A stretch of 64,000 nucleotides of DNA from Pontibacter sp. G13 (GTDB taxonomy: Bacteria; Bacteroidota; Bacteroidia; J057): contig NZ_CP134696.1 of the NCBI RefSeq assembly GCF_031851795.1, positions 4,360,501 through 4,424,500 of the forward strand, written 5' to 3'. Positions within the stretch are counted from its first letter, which is position 1. Every line of letters begins with the position of its first letter. Made by a program: the position numbers and the translations under genes. The notes below the pieces were generated by a model that was given only the letters and a program-made list of their open reading frames with translations, was not told the origin of the DNA and made no database searches. Positions 18,397 through 27,342 of this stretch are shown one piece after another.

Positions 18397-19656
18397 ATGG
18401 GCAATTCTATCTTTAGGAAAGCTGCTTTAGAAAAGCTTTCCACTCCGGAAAAGCTAGATCAATTGATCAAAATTGTCAGTCTACAGTCATGGGTGGTGCT
18501 CATGGCTATCGGACTGATTATCGGTACTTCTGTGGTTTGGAGTATTTCCAGTAGGATTAAAACCAAGCTCAATGCAGCGGGCGTGCTGATGGGAGGGGAA
18601 GTAAATAATGTGGTTTCGACTGCTTCGGGGCAGTTGATGTCCTTGGAGGTTGCGTTGGGGGATACGGTCGAAAAGGGACAAGTTATCGCCATTATCGAAC
18701 AGCCAACTCTTTGGCAAAGAATCGAAGAATCTCAAGCTTCGTTGTCGGAAAAACAGTTCGAGTTAGCTCAATTGATGGCATTTGGGTCAGAAGGATCAAG
18801 ATTGCAAGCAGAATTCATCCAACAAAAATTCAATAGCCTACAACAGCAGATTGAGGCTCAAGAGAGGTCGCTACAGTATCAGAAGCAACAGTTAGGGGTA
18901 GAGCAGGGGCTATTGGAGCAAGGATTGATCACCAGAGCCCAGATGGTCGCCACCGAACAAGGCATTGAAAATACCCAAAACCAGATCGAAGTGCTCAGGG
19001 CGCAGGTTGCTCAGACCAATTCGCAGCAATTGGATTTGAACTATGATCTGGAAAAACGGGTAACCCTTGTTCAACAAAGAATTTCCCAAGAACAACGTAG
19101 GCTGGATCAACTTATGGAGCAATATGCGCTGACTACTCAAATTCGCAGTCTGCACCGTGGCTCCGTAGTTGAAGTACTTTCAAGTGCTGGAATGGTCGTG
19201 AATCAGGGAACCTCCCTCATCAAACTGAAAAACGATGAGAATCCAGAGGATCAAGTACGAGGAATCCTGTATGTGTCAGCTCAGGATGGAAAGAAGATCA
19301 AGGAGGGAATGGAAGCGCTGGTTGTTCCTGCAACGGTTCTCCCTCAAGAATTTGGCTACATGAAAGCCAAGGTCACTTACATCTCTGAATTTCCGGTCTC
19401 CCGACAAGGCATGATGGTTTCTATGGACAATGACCAAATGGTCCAGAGTCTTCTGGCTTTGGGAGCTCCATTTGAGGTCTATGTGGATTTCGTCAAAGAT
19501 ACCAGCGCCTTCAGTGGATACAAATGGACCTCCGCCGAAGGCCCAGACCTCTCCATTCATGCTGGGACGTTCTGTTCTGGAAAAATCACTGTCAAAGAAG
19601 AGCCCCCCATTACAATGATCATACCTGCACTCAAGCAGTTATTTGATCTGTATTAA
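18397..19656 (+). CDS. NHLM-type HlyD-family secretion adaptor, 419 aa
   Basis: A periplasmic membrane-fusion protein linking the inner-membrane ABC proteins to the TolC channel. The start FRKAALEKLSTPEKLDQLI is characteristic of the adaptor of NHLM exporters (TIGR03794 group, by memory). One membrane helix lies at about residues 30-50. Then come a lipoyl-like half (ASGQLMSLEVALGDTVEKGQVIA), a coiled-coil hairpin of about 140 residues rich in Gln and Glu, the second lipoyl half (IRSLHRGSVVEVLSSAGMVV) and a beta-barrel region. The ATG at 18397 is preferred over a TTG nine bases upstream. Confidence 0.92.
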   Translation: MGNSIFRKAALEKLSTPEKLDQLIKIVSLQSWVVLMAIGLIIGTSVVWSISSRIKTKLNAAGVLMGGEVNNVVSTASGQLMSLEVALGDTVEKGQVIAIIEQPTLWQRIEESQASLSEKQFELAQLMAFGSEGSRLQAEFIQQKFNSLQQQIEAQERSLQYQKQQLGVEQGLLEQGLITRAQMVATEQGIENTQNQIEVLRAQVAQTNSQQLDLNYDLEKRVTLVQQRISQEQRRLDQLMEQYALTTQIRSLHRGSVVEVLSSAGMVVNQGTSLIKLKNDENPEDQVRGILYVSAQDGKKIKEGMEALVVPATVLPQEFGYMKAKVTYISEFPVSRQGMMVSMDNDQMVQSLLALGAPFEVYVDFVKDTSAFSGYKWTSAEGPDLSIHAGTFCSGKITVKEEPPITMIIPALKQLFDLY

Positions 19657-19686
19657 TCTACTCCCACTCTGAAATCTGCTTGAGTT

Positions 19687-21885
19687 ATGTTGAACTTCAT
19701 AAGGCATCGTTTATTTTCCTCGAACAAGGTTGCCGTGACTCCTACTGTCCTACAGATGGAAAGTGTGGAGTGCGGAGCGGCCTCTCTCTCGATCATTTTG
19801 GGATACTACGGTCGATTTGTTCCCTTGGAGAAACTTCGGGTTGAATGCGGGGTCTCCAGAGATGGCCTTAAAGCCACGAATATCATGAAGGCGGCCCGAA
19901 GCTATGGGCTTAAAGCCAAGGGTTACTCAAAATCCATCGAAAAGCTCAAGGCGACCAAGACTCCTGCCATCATATTCTGGAACTTCAACCATTTTGTGGT
20001 ACTGGAAGGATTTGGTAAGCAAAAGGTATATATCAATGACCCTGCGCAAGGGCGATATCAAGTGACCTACGATGAGTTTGAAGGCTCATTCACTGGCGTG
20101 GTCATGACCTTTGAACCGACGGCAGATTTTGAGAAAGGAAATGAAAAAGGAAGACTACGGGATGCTTTGTCTTCCAGAATTTCCAATTCGAAGCTCAGCG
20201 TGGTATTCATCGTCTTGATAAGTCTTTTTCTGGTTATACCCGGATTGGTTATTCCTTCATTCTCGCAAATTTTTATTGATCGATACTTGGTCAATCAGGT
20301 TTCCGAATTTGTCATGCCCCTTCTGCTAGCCATGAGTGGCCTACTGTTGATCCATGCGCTTCTGGTTCATATTCAGCAGTATTATTTGTTGCGATTGGAG
20401 ACCAAGCTTGCCTTATCCACCTCAAGTCAATTCCTCTGGCATGTCCTTCATCTTCCGATGGCATTCTTTACTCAGCGATATAGCGGTGATATCACCAATC
20501 GGGTGGGATTGAATGACAAGGTAGCAGGTCTCCTGAGTGGGGATTTGGCCAATGCCGCCCTTAACGTGATCGTAGTGGTTTTCTACCTGTTCTTGATGTT
20601 CACCTACGATGTGACTTTGACGCTAATTGCGGCGGGTATTGCTGCTCTCAATGTCATCATCCTGCAAGCAGTGGCAAGAGCCAGAAAGGACGGTGCTCGA
20701 CGATTACAGAATGAAAGTGGCAAGCTCGTAGGTACCACAATGTCTGGCATCAGCATGATTGAAACCCTGAAAGCTTCAGGTAGGGAAAATGACTTTTTTT
20801 CCAATTGGTCAGGCTATTTGGCCAAGGTGATGAACAATCAGCAAGAATTGGGAAATGTCACCATGAAACTGAATGTTGTCCCTCCTTTGCTGATGTCGAT
20901 TAGCAATACCGTGATTTTGGGGTTGGGGGCTATGCAGGTGATGGATGGGCACATGAGTTTGGGGATGTTGGTGGGATTTATTTACCTCACCCATAGCTTC
21001 ATCAGACCAGTCAATCAATTGGTAAGTGTCGCAGGAAAGCTTCAGGAGACAGAAGGTGATATGGGAAGGATTGATGATGTCCTGAAATACGAGCAAGATC
21101 CGGTATTCTCCCAACAACAACATATTTCCACCATTTCTGATTCCGATGCTTTTATTCCCAGCAAACTGGCGGGAAGCCTCGAGATCCGAAATCTGACCTT
21201 TGGATATTCCCACGCAATGCCGGCCATATTGAATGATTTCAACCTCAAACTTCAACCGGGAAGTAGGGTCGCATTGGTCGGAGGATCTGGTAGTGGAAAA
21301 TCTACGGTAGCGAGACTGGTTGCCGGGCTCTATGAACCTTGGGATGGCGATGTGCTATTGGACAACCAGCAAAGAAATACCATTCCTAGGGCTATCGTGA
21401 ATAACTCTGTCGCCATGATAGATCAGGAAGTGGTCATCTTCAAAGGGACAATTCGTGATAATATCGCCTTTTGGGATGATACCATGAAGGAACATACCAT
21501 CATTGAAGCTGCCAAAGACGCTTTGATTCATGATGTGATAGCCTCTCGACCGGGAGGATATGAAAGTGAGGTGGTTGAAAAGGGCACCAATTTCAGCGGA
21601 GGACAGCGCCAACGACTCGAAATTGCCCGAGCCTTGGCTACCAATCCCTCCATTTTGATCATGGATGAGGGAACAAGTGCTTTGGATCCCCAGTCCGAAA
21701 AAATGGTGATGGACAATATCCGAAGACGGGGATGTACCTGCTTGATAGTCGCACACAGACTCAGTACCATCCGAGATTGTGATGAAATCATCGTGATGAA
21801 TTTTGGGGACATCGTAGAGCGTGGAACACATGAGGAGTTGATCCGAAACGAAGGCCTTTACTTTAACCTGATCAGTGCAAACTAA
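19687..21885 (+). CDS. NHLM-type peptidase-containing ABC transporter (C39 peptidase, permease, ATPase), 732 aa
   Basis: Cuts the leader after Gly-Gly and exports the peptide. The N-terminal C39 cysteine peptidase has the oxyanion glutamine Q23, catalytic C29 in ESVECGAASL, H102 in NFNHFVVL and D118 in INDPAQG, so it should be active. A six-helix ABC membrane domain spans roughly residues 170-440. The ATPase carries GGSGSGKST, the signature FSGGQRQRLEIARAL and Walker B ILIMDEGTSALD, where the usual alanine is glycine. The architecture equals NHLM_micro_ABC1. Its stop codon overlaps the start of the second ABC gene by one base (TAATG), implying tight coupling. Confidence 0.95.
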   Translation: MLNFIRHRLFSSNKVAVTPTVLQMESVECGAASLSIILGYYGRFVPLEKLRVECGVSRDGLKATNIMKAARSYGLKAKGYSKSIEKLKATKTPAIIFWNFNHFVVLEGFGKQKVYINDPAQGRYQVTYDEFEGSFTGVVMTFEPTADFEKGNEKGRLRDALSSRISNSKLSVVFIVLISLFLVIPGLVIPSFSQIFIDRYLVNQVSEFVMPLLLAMSGLLLIHALLVHIQQYYLLRLETKLALSTSSQFLWHVLHLPMAFFTQRYSGDITNRVGLNDKVAGLLSGDLANAALNVIVVVFYLFLMFTYDVTLTLIAAGIAALNVIILQAVARARKDGARRLQNESGKLVGTTMSGISMIETLKASGRENDFFSNWSGYLAKVMNNQQELGNVTMKLNVVPPLLMSISNTVILGLGAMQVMDGHMSLGMLVGFIYLTHSFIRPVNQLVSVAGKLQETEGDMGRIDDVLKYEQDPVFSQQQHISTISDSDAFIPSKLAGSLEIRNLTFGYSHAMPAILNDFNLKLQPGSRVALVGGSGSGKSTVARLVAGLYEPWDGDVLLDNQQRNTIPRAIVNNSVAMIDQEVVIFKGTIRDNIAFWDDTMKEHTIIEAAKDALIHDVIASRPGGYESEVVEKGTNFSGGQRQRLEIARALATNPSILIMDEGTSALDPQSEKMVMDNIRRRGCTCLIVAHRLSTIRDCDEIIVMNFGDIVERGTHEELIRNEGLYFNLISAN

Positions 21886-24797
21886 TGATGAACGAAATCC
21901 CAACTCCCATCCAGCTGGTAGGAAACAAGCCATTCCTTCTGTTGCGTCATGATTGCCTGTGGATCGTGGTTGATGGTCAGGTAGAGGTGTACTACACGGT
22001 CTTGGATGAAAAAGGCGAGATCAACAGTGCTAGGCGGTATATGTATACCGCTGGAAAAGGTGAAATGCTCTTGAGTCTGAAGTCCGAACCAGATCAGCCA
22101 GGCATTTGTATGATGGCCGTTTCAGGTCGGGCCAAAATGGTCGAAGTTAACAAGAATTGGCTCGCACGTCTGAATGACCAGCAACTCCAATTTAAAGTAG
22201 AACAGCTGATCTTTCGATTTAGCTCTTTTATCCAAGCAAACCAGCCTCCCCGTACCTATCAGCCATTAGCTGTTGGAATAAAAGCAGGATTGGAAGAGGG
22301 AACGTATGGCTATCCAACAAAAGGTTTGGTGTGGGCGGCATTGAAATCTGGTGATGCTAATGTGATGGGGAATGTTCAAATTTCCCCAGAGACCAAGAAG
22401 AAACTCCTGAGGGAATTTTTCCCCGTTACAAGTACTTTTTGGTTCCAATCAACATCCGATGATACCCAAATTGAGGTAATCTCCACCTCTCAATTGATAG
22501 AAGATGAGGTAAACCTCATGATCTCCTTGAAATATTTCGAGGAATTTGTTCAGGAAGTCATTCGCAGGAAGATCGTCTCCGAAAGTAATGAGGAATATGA
22601 TCGCTTGGCTTTTCGAATGAACCACCAAGCGAGTTTGGTCTCCAAAAGCCTTTCGAACCTCAAGCAGATCCTGACTGGGACCCATCAGTCAAGCTTGACT
22701 AATGCCCATACCAAACTTGCCATATCGGCGGTATGCCAAAGGATAGGGAAAGAAGTCGGGGTAGAAATGAAAATCCCCAAAGAAGGACTGTCCGAAATGA
22801 CTTCTCAGGTTCAACAGCTGAAAGCCATCGCCCAGGGGTCCAATGTCCGAGTGCGGAAGGTGATTTTGCGCGGAGAATGGTGGAAGGAAGAAAATGGACA
22901 TCTGGTTGCGTTCACTAAAGAAACCGCAACCCCTGTTGCATTGATTCAACATGCCAAAAAAGGAGAATATGAGCAATATGACCCAGAAGGGAATTCCCGA
23001 TTGGTGACACAAGCCGAAGCGGCAGAATTGGAGCCCGTGGCTTATATGTTCTTTTATGCTTTTGATCAGAAGATCAGTTCTGTAAGAAAAATCGGAGAGT
23101 TTGCTGTACGAGGTCTGAAGGTAGATATTGGGTTCATATTGGCTGCGGCATTGGCTGGGAGTCTCATCGGATTGATCATTCCAACCCTTACCGGAATGAT
23201 TTATGGGGATGTTATCCCGCAGGCGGATAGGAGCTTTCTCTGGGAAGTCTTCGGAATCCTCCTGATGGTTGGGGTTGTCAGTGCCTTACTTCAATTGATC
23301 CAAGGCATCTTGCTCCTTAGAGTAGAAACCAAATCCAATATCAATATTCAGGCGGGATTGATGGATCACCTTCTTCGGCTTCCGGTGAGTTTTTACAAAA
23401 AATTCGCTGCGGGTGATCTTGCTATGCGGTCTTTGGGAATCAACCAGATACGCCGGATTTTCTCGGATACCGTACTCACAGCAGTACTGAGCGGGACTTT
23501 TTCCATCGTGAACTTGTTTCTGCTTTTTTACTATGATTCTCACCTTGCATGGGTAGGCCTTGGATTGGCTTTGTTGGCAATAATATTCACTACGGTGGTC
23601 GGATTATTCAAATTGAGATATGATCGCCAAATCGCCAATCATCAAGGGGATATTCAAGGATATCTATTCGAGCTGCTTTCGGGAATCGCCAAATTGCGGG
23701 TTACCGGTACAGAAAAACGATTGTTTGCTGTCTGGGCGAATAAGTTTGCAACGCTGAAAAACTTGGGATTCCGGTCGGTGAATTACCAAAACTACACCAC
23801 TGTTTTCAATGCGACCTATCCGTTATTGACCAATATTCTGTTCTTTGGTGCATTGTTCTATCTCATTGAAAATGCCTTGCCCGGAACACGGGGGATGATT
23901 TCGGTGGGCGTGTTTATGGCGTTTGTGTCGGCCTTCAATCAATTCCTCAATGATTGCCTCTCCATGAGCCATGCCTTGATTACTTCCCTAAATGTGGTTC
24001 CATTGTATGAACGATTGAAGCCCATTCTAGATGAAGAGCCTGAATCGGAACATGGAAGTGTAGATCCTGGAACTTTGCAAGGGGAAATCGAATTGGCGGG
24101 TATTTCCTTTCGCTATAACGAAAATCAGCCATTGGTTTTGAAGGGCGTCTCATTCCGAATCAAACCCGGTGAAATGGTGGCATTTGTTGGACCTTCGGGC
24201 TCTGGAAAATCGACCATCATGCGGTTGCTACTCGGGTTTGAGGAGGCTGAGTCTGGCTCCATATTCTACGATGGACAAGATTTTGAAACTCTGAACAAGG
24301 AACTGGTCAGGCAGCAAATGGGCGTGGTGCTCCAGCATAGTGCACTCATGGCTGGAAGTATTTACAAAAACATTGTCGGGAATTCAGAATTGACGCTTGA
24401 ACAAGCGCTTGAGGCAGTCGAAATGGCGGGACTGAGGGAAGATATCGAGCAAATGCCGATGGGCATGCACACCATTATCAGCGAAGGGGCAAGTACCTTT
24501 TCTGGAGGACAGCGCCAACGATTGATGATCGCTCGGGCCATTGTCCACAAACCTGGAATTCTATTTATGGATGAGGCAACGAGTGCTTTGGACAACCGAA
24601 CTCAAGCTATTGTCTCGCGAAGCCTCGAATCTCTCAAAGCCACAAGGATCGTGATAGCCCATCGTCTGAGTACCATTGTCAATGCTGATCGCATTTTCGT
24701 CATGAAAGACGGAGAGATCGTGGAAACCGGTTCCTATCAGGAATTGCTAGATCAAAATGGTCTCTTTGCGGAGCTTGCACAGCGACAACTTGCTTAA
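21885..24797 (+). CDS. Second NHLM-type ABC transporter without peptidase, 970 aa
   Basis: The partner of the peptidase transporter, with the NHLM_micro_ABC2 plan. About 400 N-terminal residues hold a beta-rich domain (FLLLRHDCLWIVVDGQVEVYY) resembling a cNMP-type roll and helical parts, not a C39 peptidase. An ABC membrane domain follows (helices from about residue 420), then an ATPase with GPSGSGKST, signature STFSGGQRQRLMIARAI and ILFMDEATSALD. In NHLP clusters the two ABC proteins are usually encoded as a pair and are thought to act together. The stop is nine bases before the next gene. Confidence 0.94.
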   Translation: MMNEIPTPIQLVGNKPFLLLRHDCLWIVVDGQVEVYYTVLDEKGEINSARRYMYTAGKGEMLLSLKSEPDQPGICMMAVSGRAKMVEVNKNWLARLNDQQLQFKVEQLIFRFSSFIQANQPPRTYQPLAVGIKAGLEEGTYGYPTKGLVWAALKSGDANVMGNVQISPETKKKLLREFFPVTSTFWFQSTSDDTQIEVISTSQLIEDEVNLMISLKYFEEFVQEVIRRKIVSESNEEYDRLAFRMNHQASLVSKSLSNLKQILTGTHQSSLTNAHTKLAISAVCQRIGKEVGVEMKIPKEGLSEMTSQVQQLKAIAQGSNVRVRKVILRGEWWKEENGHLVAFTKETATPVALIQHAKKGEYEQYDPEGNSRLVTQAEAAELEPVAYMFFYAFDQKISSVRKIGEFAVRGLKVDIGFILAAALAGSLIGLIIPTLTGMIYGDVIPQADRSFLWEVFGILLMVGVVSALLQLIQGILLLRVETKSNINIQAGLMDHLLRLPVSFYKKFAAGDLAMRSLGINQIRRIFSDTVLTAVLSGTFSIVNLFLLFYYDSHLAWVGLGLALLAIIFTTVVGLFKLRYDRQIANHQGDIQGYLFELLSGIAKLRVTGTEKRLFAVWANKFATLKNLGFRSVNYQNYTTVFNATYPLLTNILFFGALFYLIENALPGTRGMISVGVFMAFVSAFNQFLNDCLSMSHALITSLNVVPLYERLKPILDEEPESEHGSVDPGTLQGEIELAGISFRYNENQPLVLKGVSFRIKPGEMVAFVGPSGSGKSTIMRLLLGFEEAESGSIFYDGQDFETLNKELVRQQMGVVLQHSALMAGSIYKNIVGNSELTLEQALEAVEMAGLREDIEQMPMGMHTIISEGASTFSGGQRQRLMIARAIVHKPGILFMDEATSALDNRTQAIVSRSLESLKATRIVIAHRLSTIVNADRIFVMKDGEIVETGSYQELLDQNGLFAELAQRQLA

Positions 24798-24806
24798 TCA
24801 ACATAG

Positions 24807-25940
24807 ATGGAAAAGCAAGGAAATCTCAAGGAGCGAACCACTTTGTCTTCGGACATCGTGACTAGACATAGAGCCTCTCCCTTTATCAAGCGGCTTTCGA
24901 CTGCGGAAATTATCGCTTCCAATCATCAGGAGAGCCCCCAGCTTGCAGTTTGGCGGGAATACGCTCAAGAAGCTATCCATTCCTCTGTCTATGCTGTTTT
25001 GAGGAAGTACATTCGCCATTTTGGTTTTCCCATTGATCCCCTTGTCCATCAATCTCCAATTTATGGGGTTGTCATGGCGAAGGGGCAAAAGCCTGCTCTC
25101 AAAGACTACCCTGAAGGACTTGTCCTCCAAAATCCATCAGGATTAGTGCTTGAAATTGGCCTTCAAATCGGAGGTGAAATTCCCGTTTTGACCATCCCCA
25201 ATCGAAAGGATTTCGAGTCGGTTGTCCAGGCCTTGGCTTACAAGCACCAACCGGTTGATATTCCCAATTCCATGGGAGCTTGCCTGCTCAAAGGCATCAA
25301 CAATTGGGATCGGATAGATCGGCTGAAACATGCTTGGACCCTGGCGCATCCAACTGGAGACTGGACCCGCTACTTCTTGCACAATGTCCGGCCCTTCCCA
25401 GAACTTTATCAAGATCACTGGATGATCATATCAGATCACCCCTACAGCGGTATTCCGGCGGATAGGATGGGATTGGGACAGGATGATTGGCTCCGAAGGT
25501 CTCGGAAAATTCGGTTGGTTCATGAAGCTGTTCATCTTTTCTGTCTCAAGCACCTTGGCGGAATGAATATCCATTTACAGGATGAGTTGATGGCAGATTT
25601 TTTAGGCATGATTGCAGGACTGGGACGATATGATGCTCAAGCTGGATTGCTATGGCTGGGGTTGGAGAAATTTCCCGCATACCGATCGGGTGGTCGGATG
25701 GAAAACTATGTAGGAGGAATATCGCCTACCTCTAAAGCTTTTTCTGTCCTCGCAGAGTGGGTTTACGAGGCTGTCCATCACTTGGAATCTTTTTCCGAAG
25801 CCATTGGTCATCCTCAAGAAATGAACTCTCAGATCTGTGCGATTCTAGCACTTTCTGAAGAATCCTTGGAGTCATTGGCCAACCCTTATTCACAGCAAAG
25901 ACTCACCCAGCGGTTCTATGAGTTGAAGTCAGAATTGTAA
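24807..25940 (+). CDS. Uncharacterised HExxH protein, possible zinc peptidase, 377 aa
   Basis: I do not recognise a named family. The visible core is H239-E240-A-V-H243 followed after 16 residues by E260 in DELMAD, a gluzincin-like pattern HExxH...E that would bind zinc and supply a general base. The 230 residues before it are mixed alpha/beta without a signal peptide or membrane helix, so the protein is probably cytoplasmic. Lying nine bases after the ABC gene, it belongs to the export operon. It could be a second leader peptidase, a core-trimming enzyme, or a binding protein that keeps the fold. Similar HExxH proteins of unknown function occur in some cyanobacterial RiPP loci by memory only. 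Confidence 0.7.
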   Translation: MEKQGNLKERTTLSSDIVTRHRASPFIKRLSTAEIIASNHQESPQLAVWREYAQEAIHSSVYAVLRKYIRHFGFPIDPLVHQSPIYGVVMAKGQKPALKDYPEGLVLQNPSGLVLEIGLQIGGEIPVLTIPNRKDFESVVQALAYKHQPVDIPNSMGACLLKGINNWDRIDRLKHAWTLAHPTGDWTRYFLHNVRPFPELYQDHWMIISDHPYSGIPADRMGLGQDDWLRRSRKIRLVHEAVHLFCLKHLGGMNIHLQDELMADFLGMIAGLGRYDAQAGLLWLGLEKFPAYRSGGRMENYVGGISPTSKAFSVLAEWVYEAVHHLESFSEAIGHPQEMNSQICAILALSEESLESLANPYSQQRLTQRFYELKSEL

Positions 25941-26154
25941 GGCCCAATGGCATATCTGTCAGGTGATAAAATTGAATCTTAAGTAATGCTCATTCATTGA
26001 TCGGACATTTGGACTTGATCTATTATTTGAATCTAGGGAAAATAACTCAGGCTATGCCAAACTATTTTCTTGATGATTTTCCAAATGATCTCAATCCAAA
26101 GATTCCCGATCCACTTGGTTGAGTGAGGAAAAAGACATTCAAATCACCTACACA

Positions 26155-27312
26155 ATGAAGCAAATTGCCATTGTCCACGACGGGATCTTGCAGGCCCAGA
26201 ATCCTGCTCTTCGAGTCAATCCTTCCCATGTGCAGTCCTTTGATATCAATCGATACTCGGTGTCCGCTGGGTTGATCGAGACATTGGATACTCCATTTGA
26301 TGCGCAACATCCGGCATATCAAGATCAGGTTCTGGTCAAGAAGCGGGCTTTTTCCTGTAATTATCGAGACAAAGCATTGGTACTGAAGGCTAAGCATCGG
26401 ATTGATTCATTCGCAGAATCTTCAAAGGTCAAATTCTATACAATGGGCTCAGAGTTTGTCGGTGAAGTGGTAGCGGTTGGGAGTCAGGTGAAGCATCTCA
26501 CTGTAGGAGACCGAGTCATCGGAAATGGAAACTATCCCTACTCAGGATACCAAGATGTCCGCCCGGGCCTTCCTACCAATCACGGCTCAAAAGAACTCGA
26601 AGTCTTCCACCACGGCAAATTGGTGACCATTCCCAACGAAATGTCAGATGAAATTGCTGCGGGATTTCCCATTGGTGGCCAAACCTCCTATTCGATGATC
26701 CGCAAGCTGAATTTGTCGTCAGGTGAAAGAGTATTGGTTACGGCCGGTACGTCCAACACCTCGATGTTTGCTATTGCAGCTCTCAAGCATCTGCCCGTGG
26801 AAGTGTGTGTATTGACGACCCGCGATACCCATGTAGAGAAACTCAAAGCCCTGGGTGCGGATCGGGTATTTGTGATCGAGCGTGGCCTGCAGTCCTTCAA
26901 GCAAGCTCCAGAAGTGATTAAGGATGCCAAATTGAATGGTCCTTATAATGCGGTCATTGATCCATTCTTTGATATCTATCTAGGTCAGGTGGTCGATGTT
27001 ATGGCCATCGAATCGAGATATGTTACCTGTGGGATGTATGCCCAACCCTATGTGGCAGATGAGGCCGTCATGGAAACCCTTCCCAACAACATGGCGCATG
27101 TACTGTCCCATGCGATGATGAAGAATATGCAGATCATTGGAAACTGTATCGGAAAAACCAGCGATTTGGAGAAGTCAATCGAGGATTATGCCAGTGGCAA
27201 ACTCGAGGTGGTGATCGATCAAGTGTATACCGACAATCAGATTGGGGAGTTTTTTGACCGAAGCTTCAACTCCTCCGATCGATTTGGGAAGGTGATATAC
27301 AAATATCTGTAG
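26155..27312 (+). CDS. Medium-chain dehydrogenase/reductase, candidate dehydroamino-acid reductase of the RiPP pathway, 385 aa
   Basis: A two-domain MDR protein: a GroES-like part (YQDQVLVKKRAFSCNYRDK, with C68 at the place of the catalytic zinc cysteine) and a Rossmann part with LVTAGTSNTS as the coenzyme loop. The zinc signature GHExxG reads GSEFVGE at residue 98, so the usual zinc histidine is absent and zinc use is uncertain. LanJ-A enzymes such as LtnJ and NpnJ are MDR proteins that reduce dehydroalanine to D-alanine beside LanM. Given the dehydratase nearby, that role is the best guess, but it is inference. The frame opens at a TTG (26119); ATG 26155 starts at the domain. Confidence 0.8.
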   Translation: MKQIAIVHDGILQAQNPALRVNPSHVQSFDINRYSVSAGLIETLDTPFDAQHPAYQDQVLVKKRAFSCNYRDKALVLKAKHRIDSFAESSKVKFYTMGSEFVGEVVAVGSQVKHLTVGDRVIGNGNYPYSGYQDVRPGLPTNHGSKELEVFHHGKLVTIPNEMSDEIAAGFPIGGQTSYSMIRKLNLSSGERVLVTAGTSNTSMFAIAALKHLPVEVCVLTTRDTHVEKLKALGADRVFVIERGLQSFKQAPEVIKDAKLNGPYNAVIDPFFDIYLGQVVDVMAIESRYVTCGMYAQPYVADEAVMETLPNNMAHVLSHAMMKNMQIIGNCIGKTSDLEKSIEDYASGKLEVVIDQVYTDNQIGEFFDRSFNSSDRFGKVIYKYL

Positions 27313-27342
27313 AGAATCATTCAAGGACGTTTTCCAAAATTC

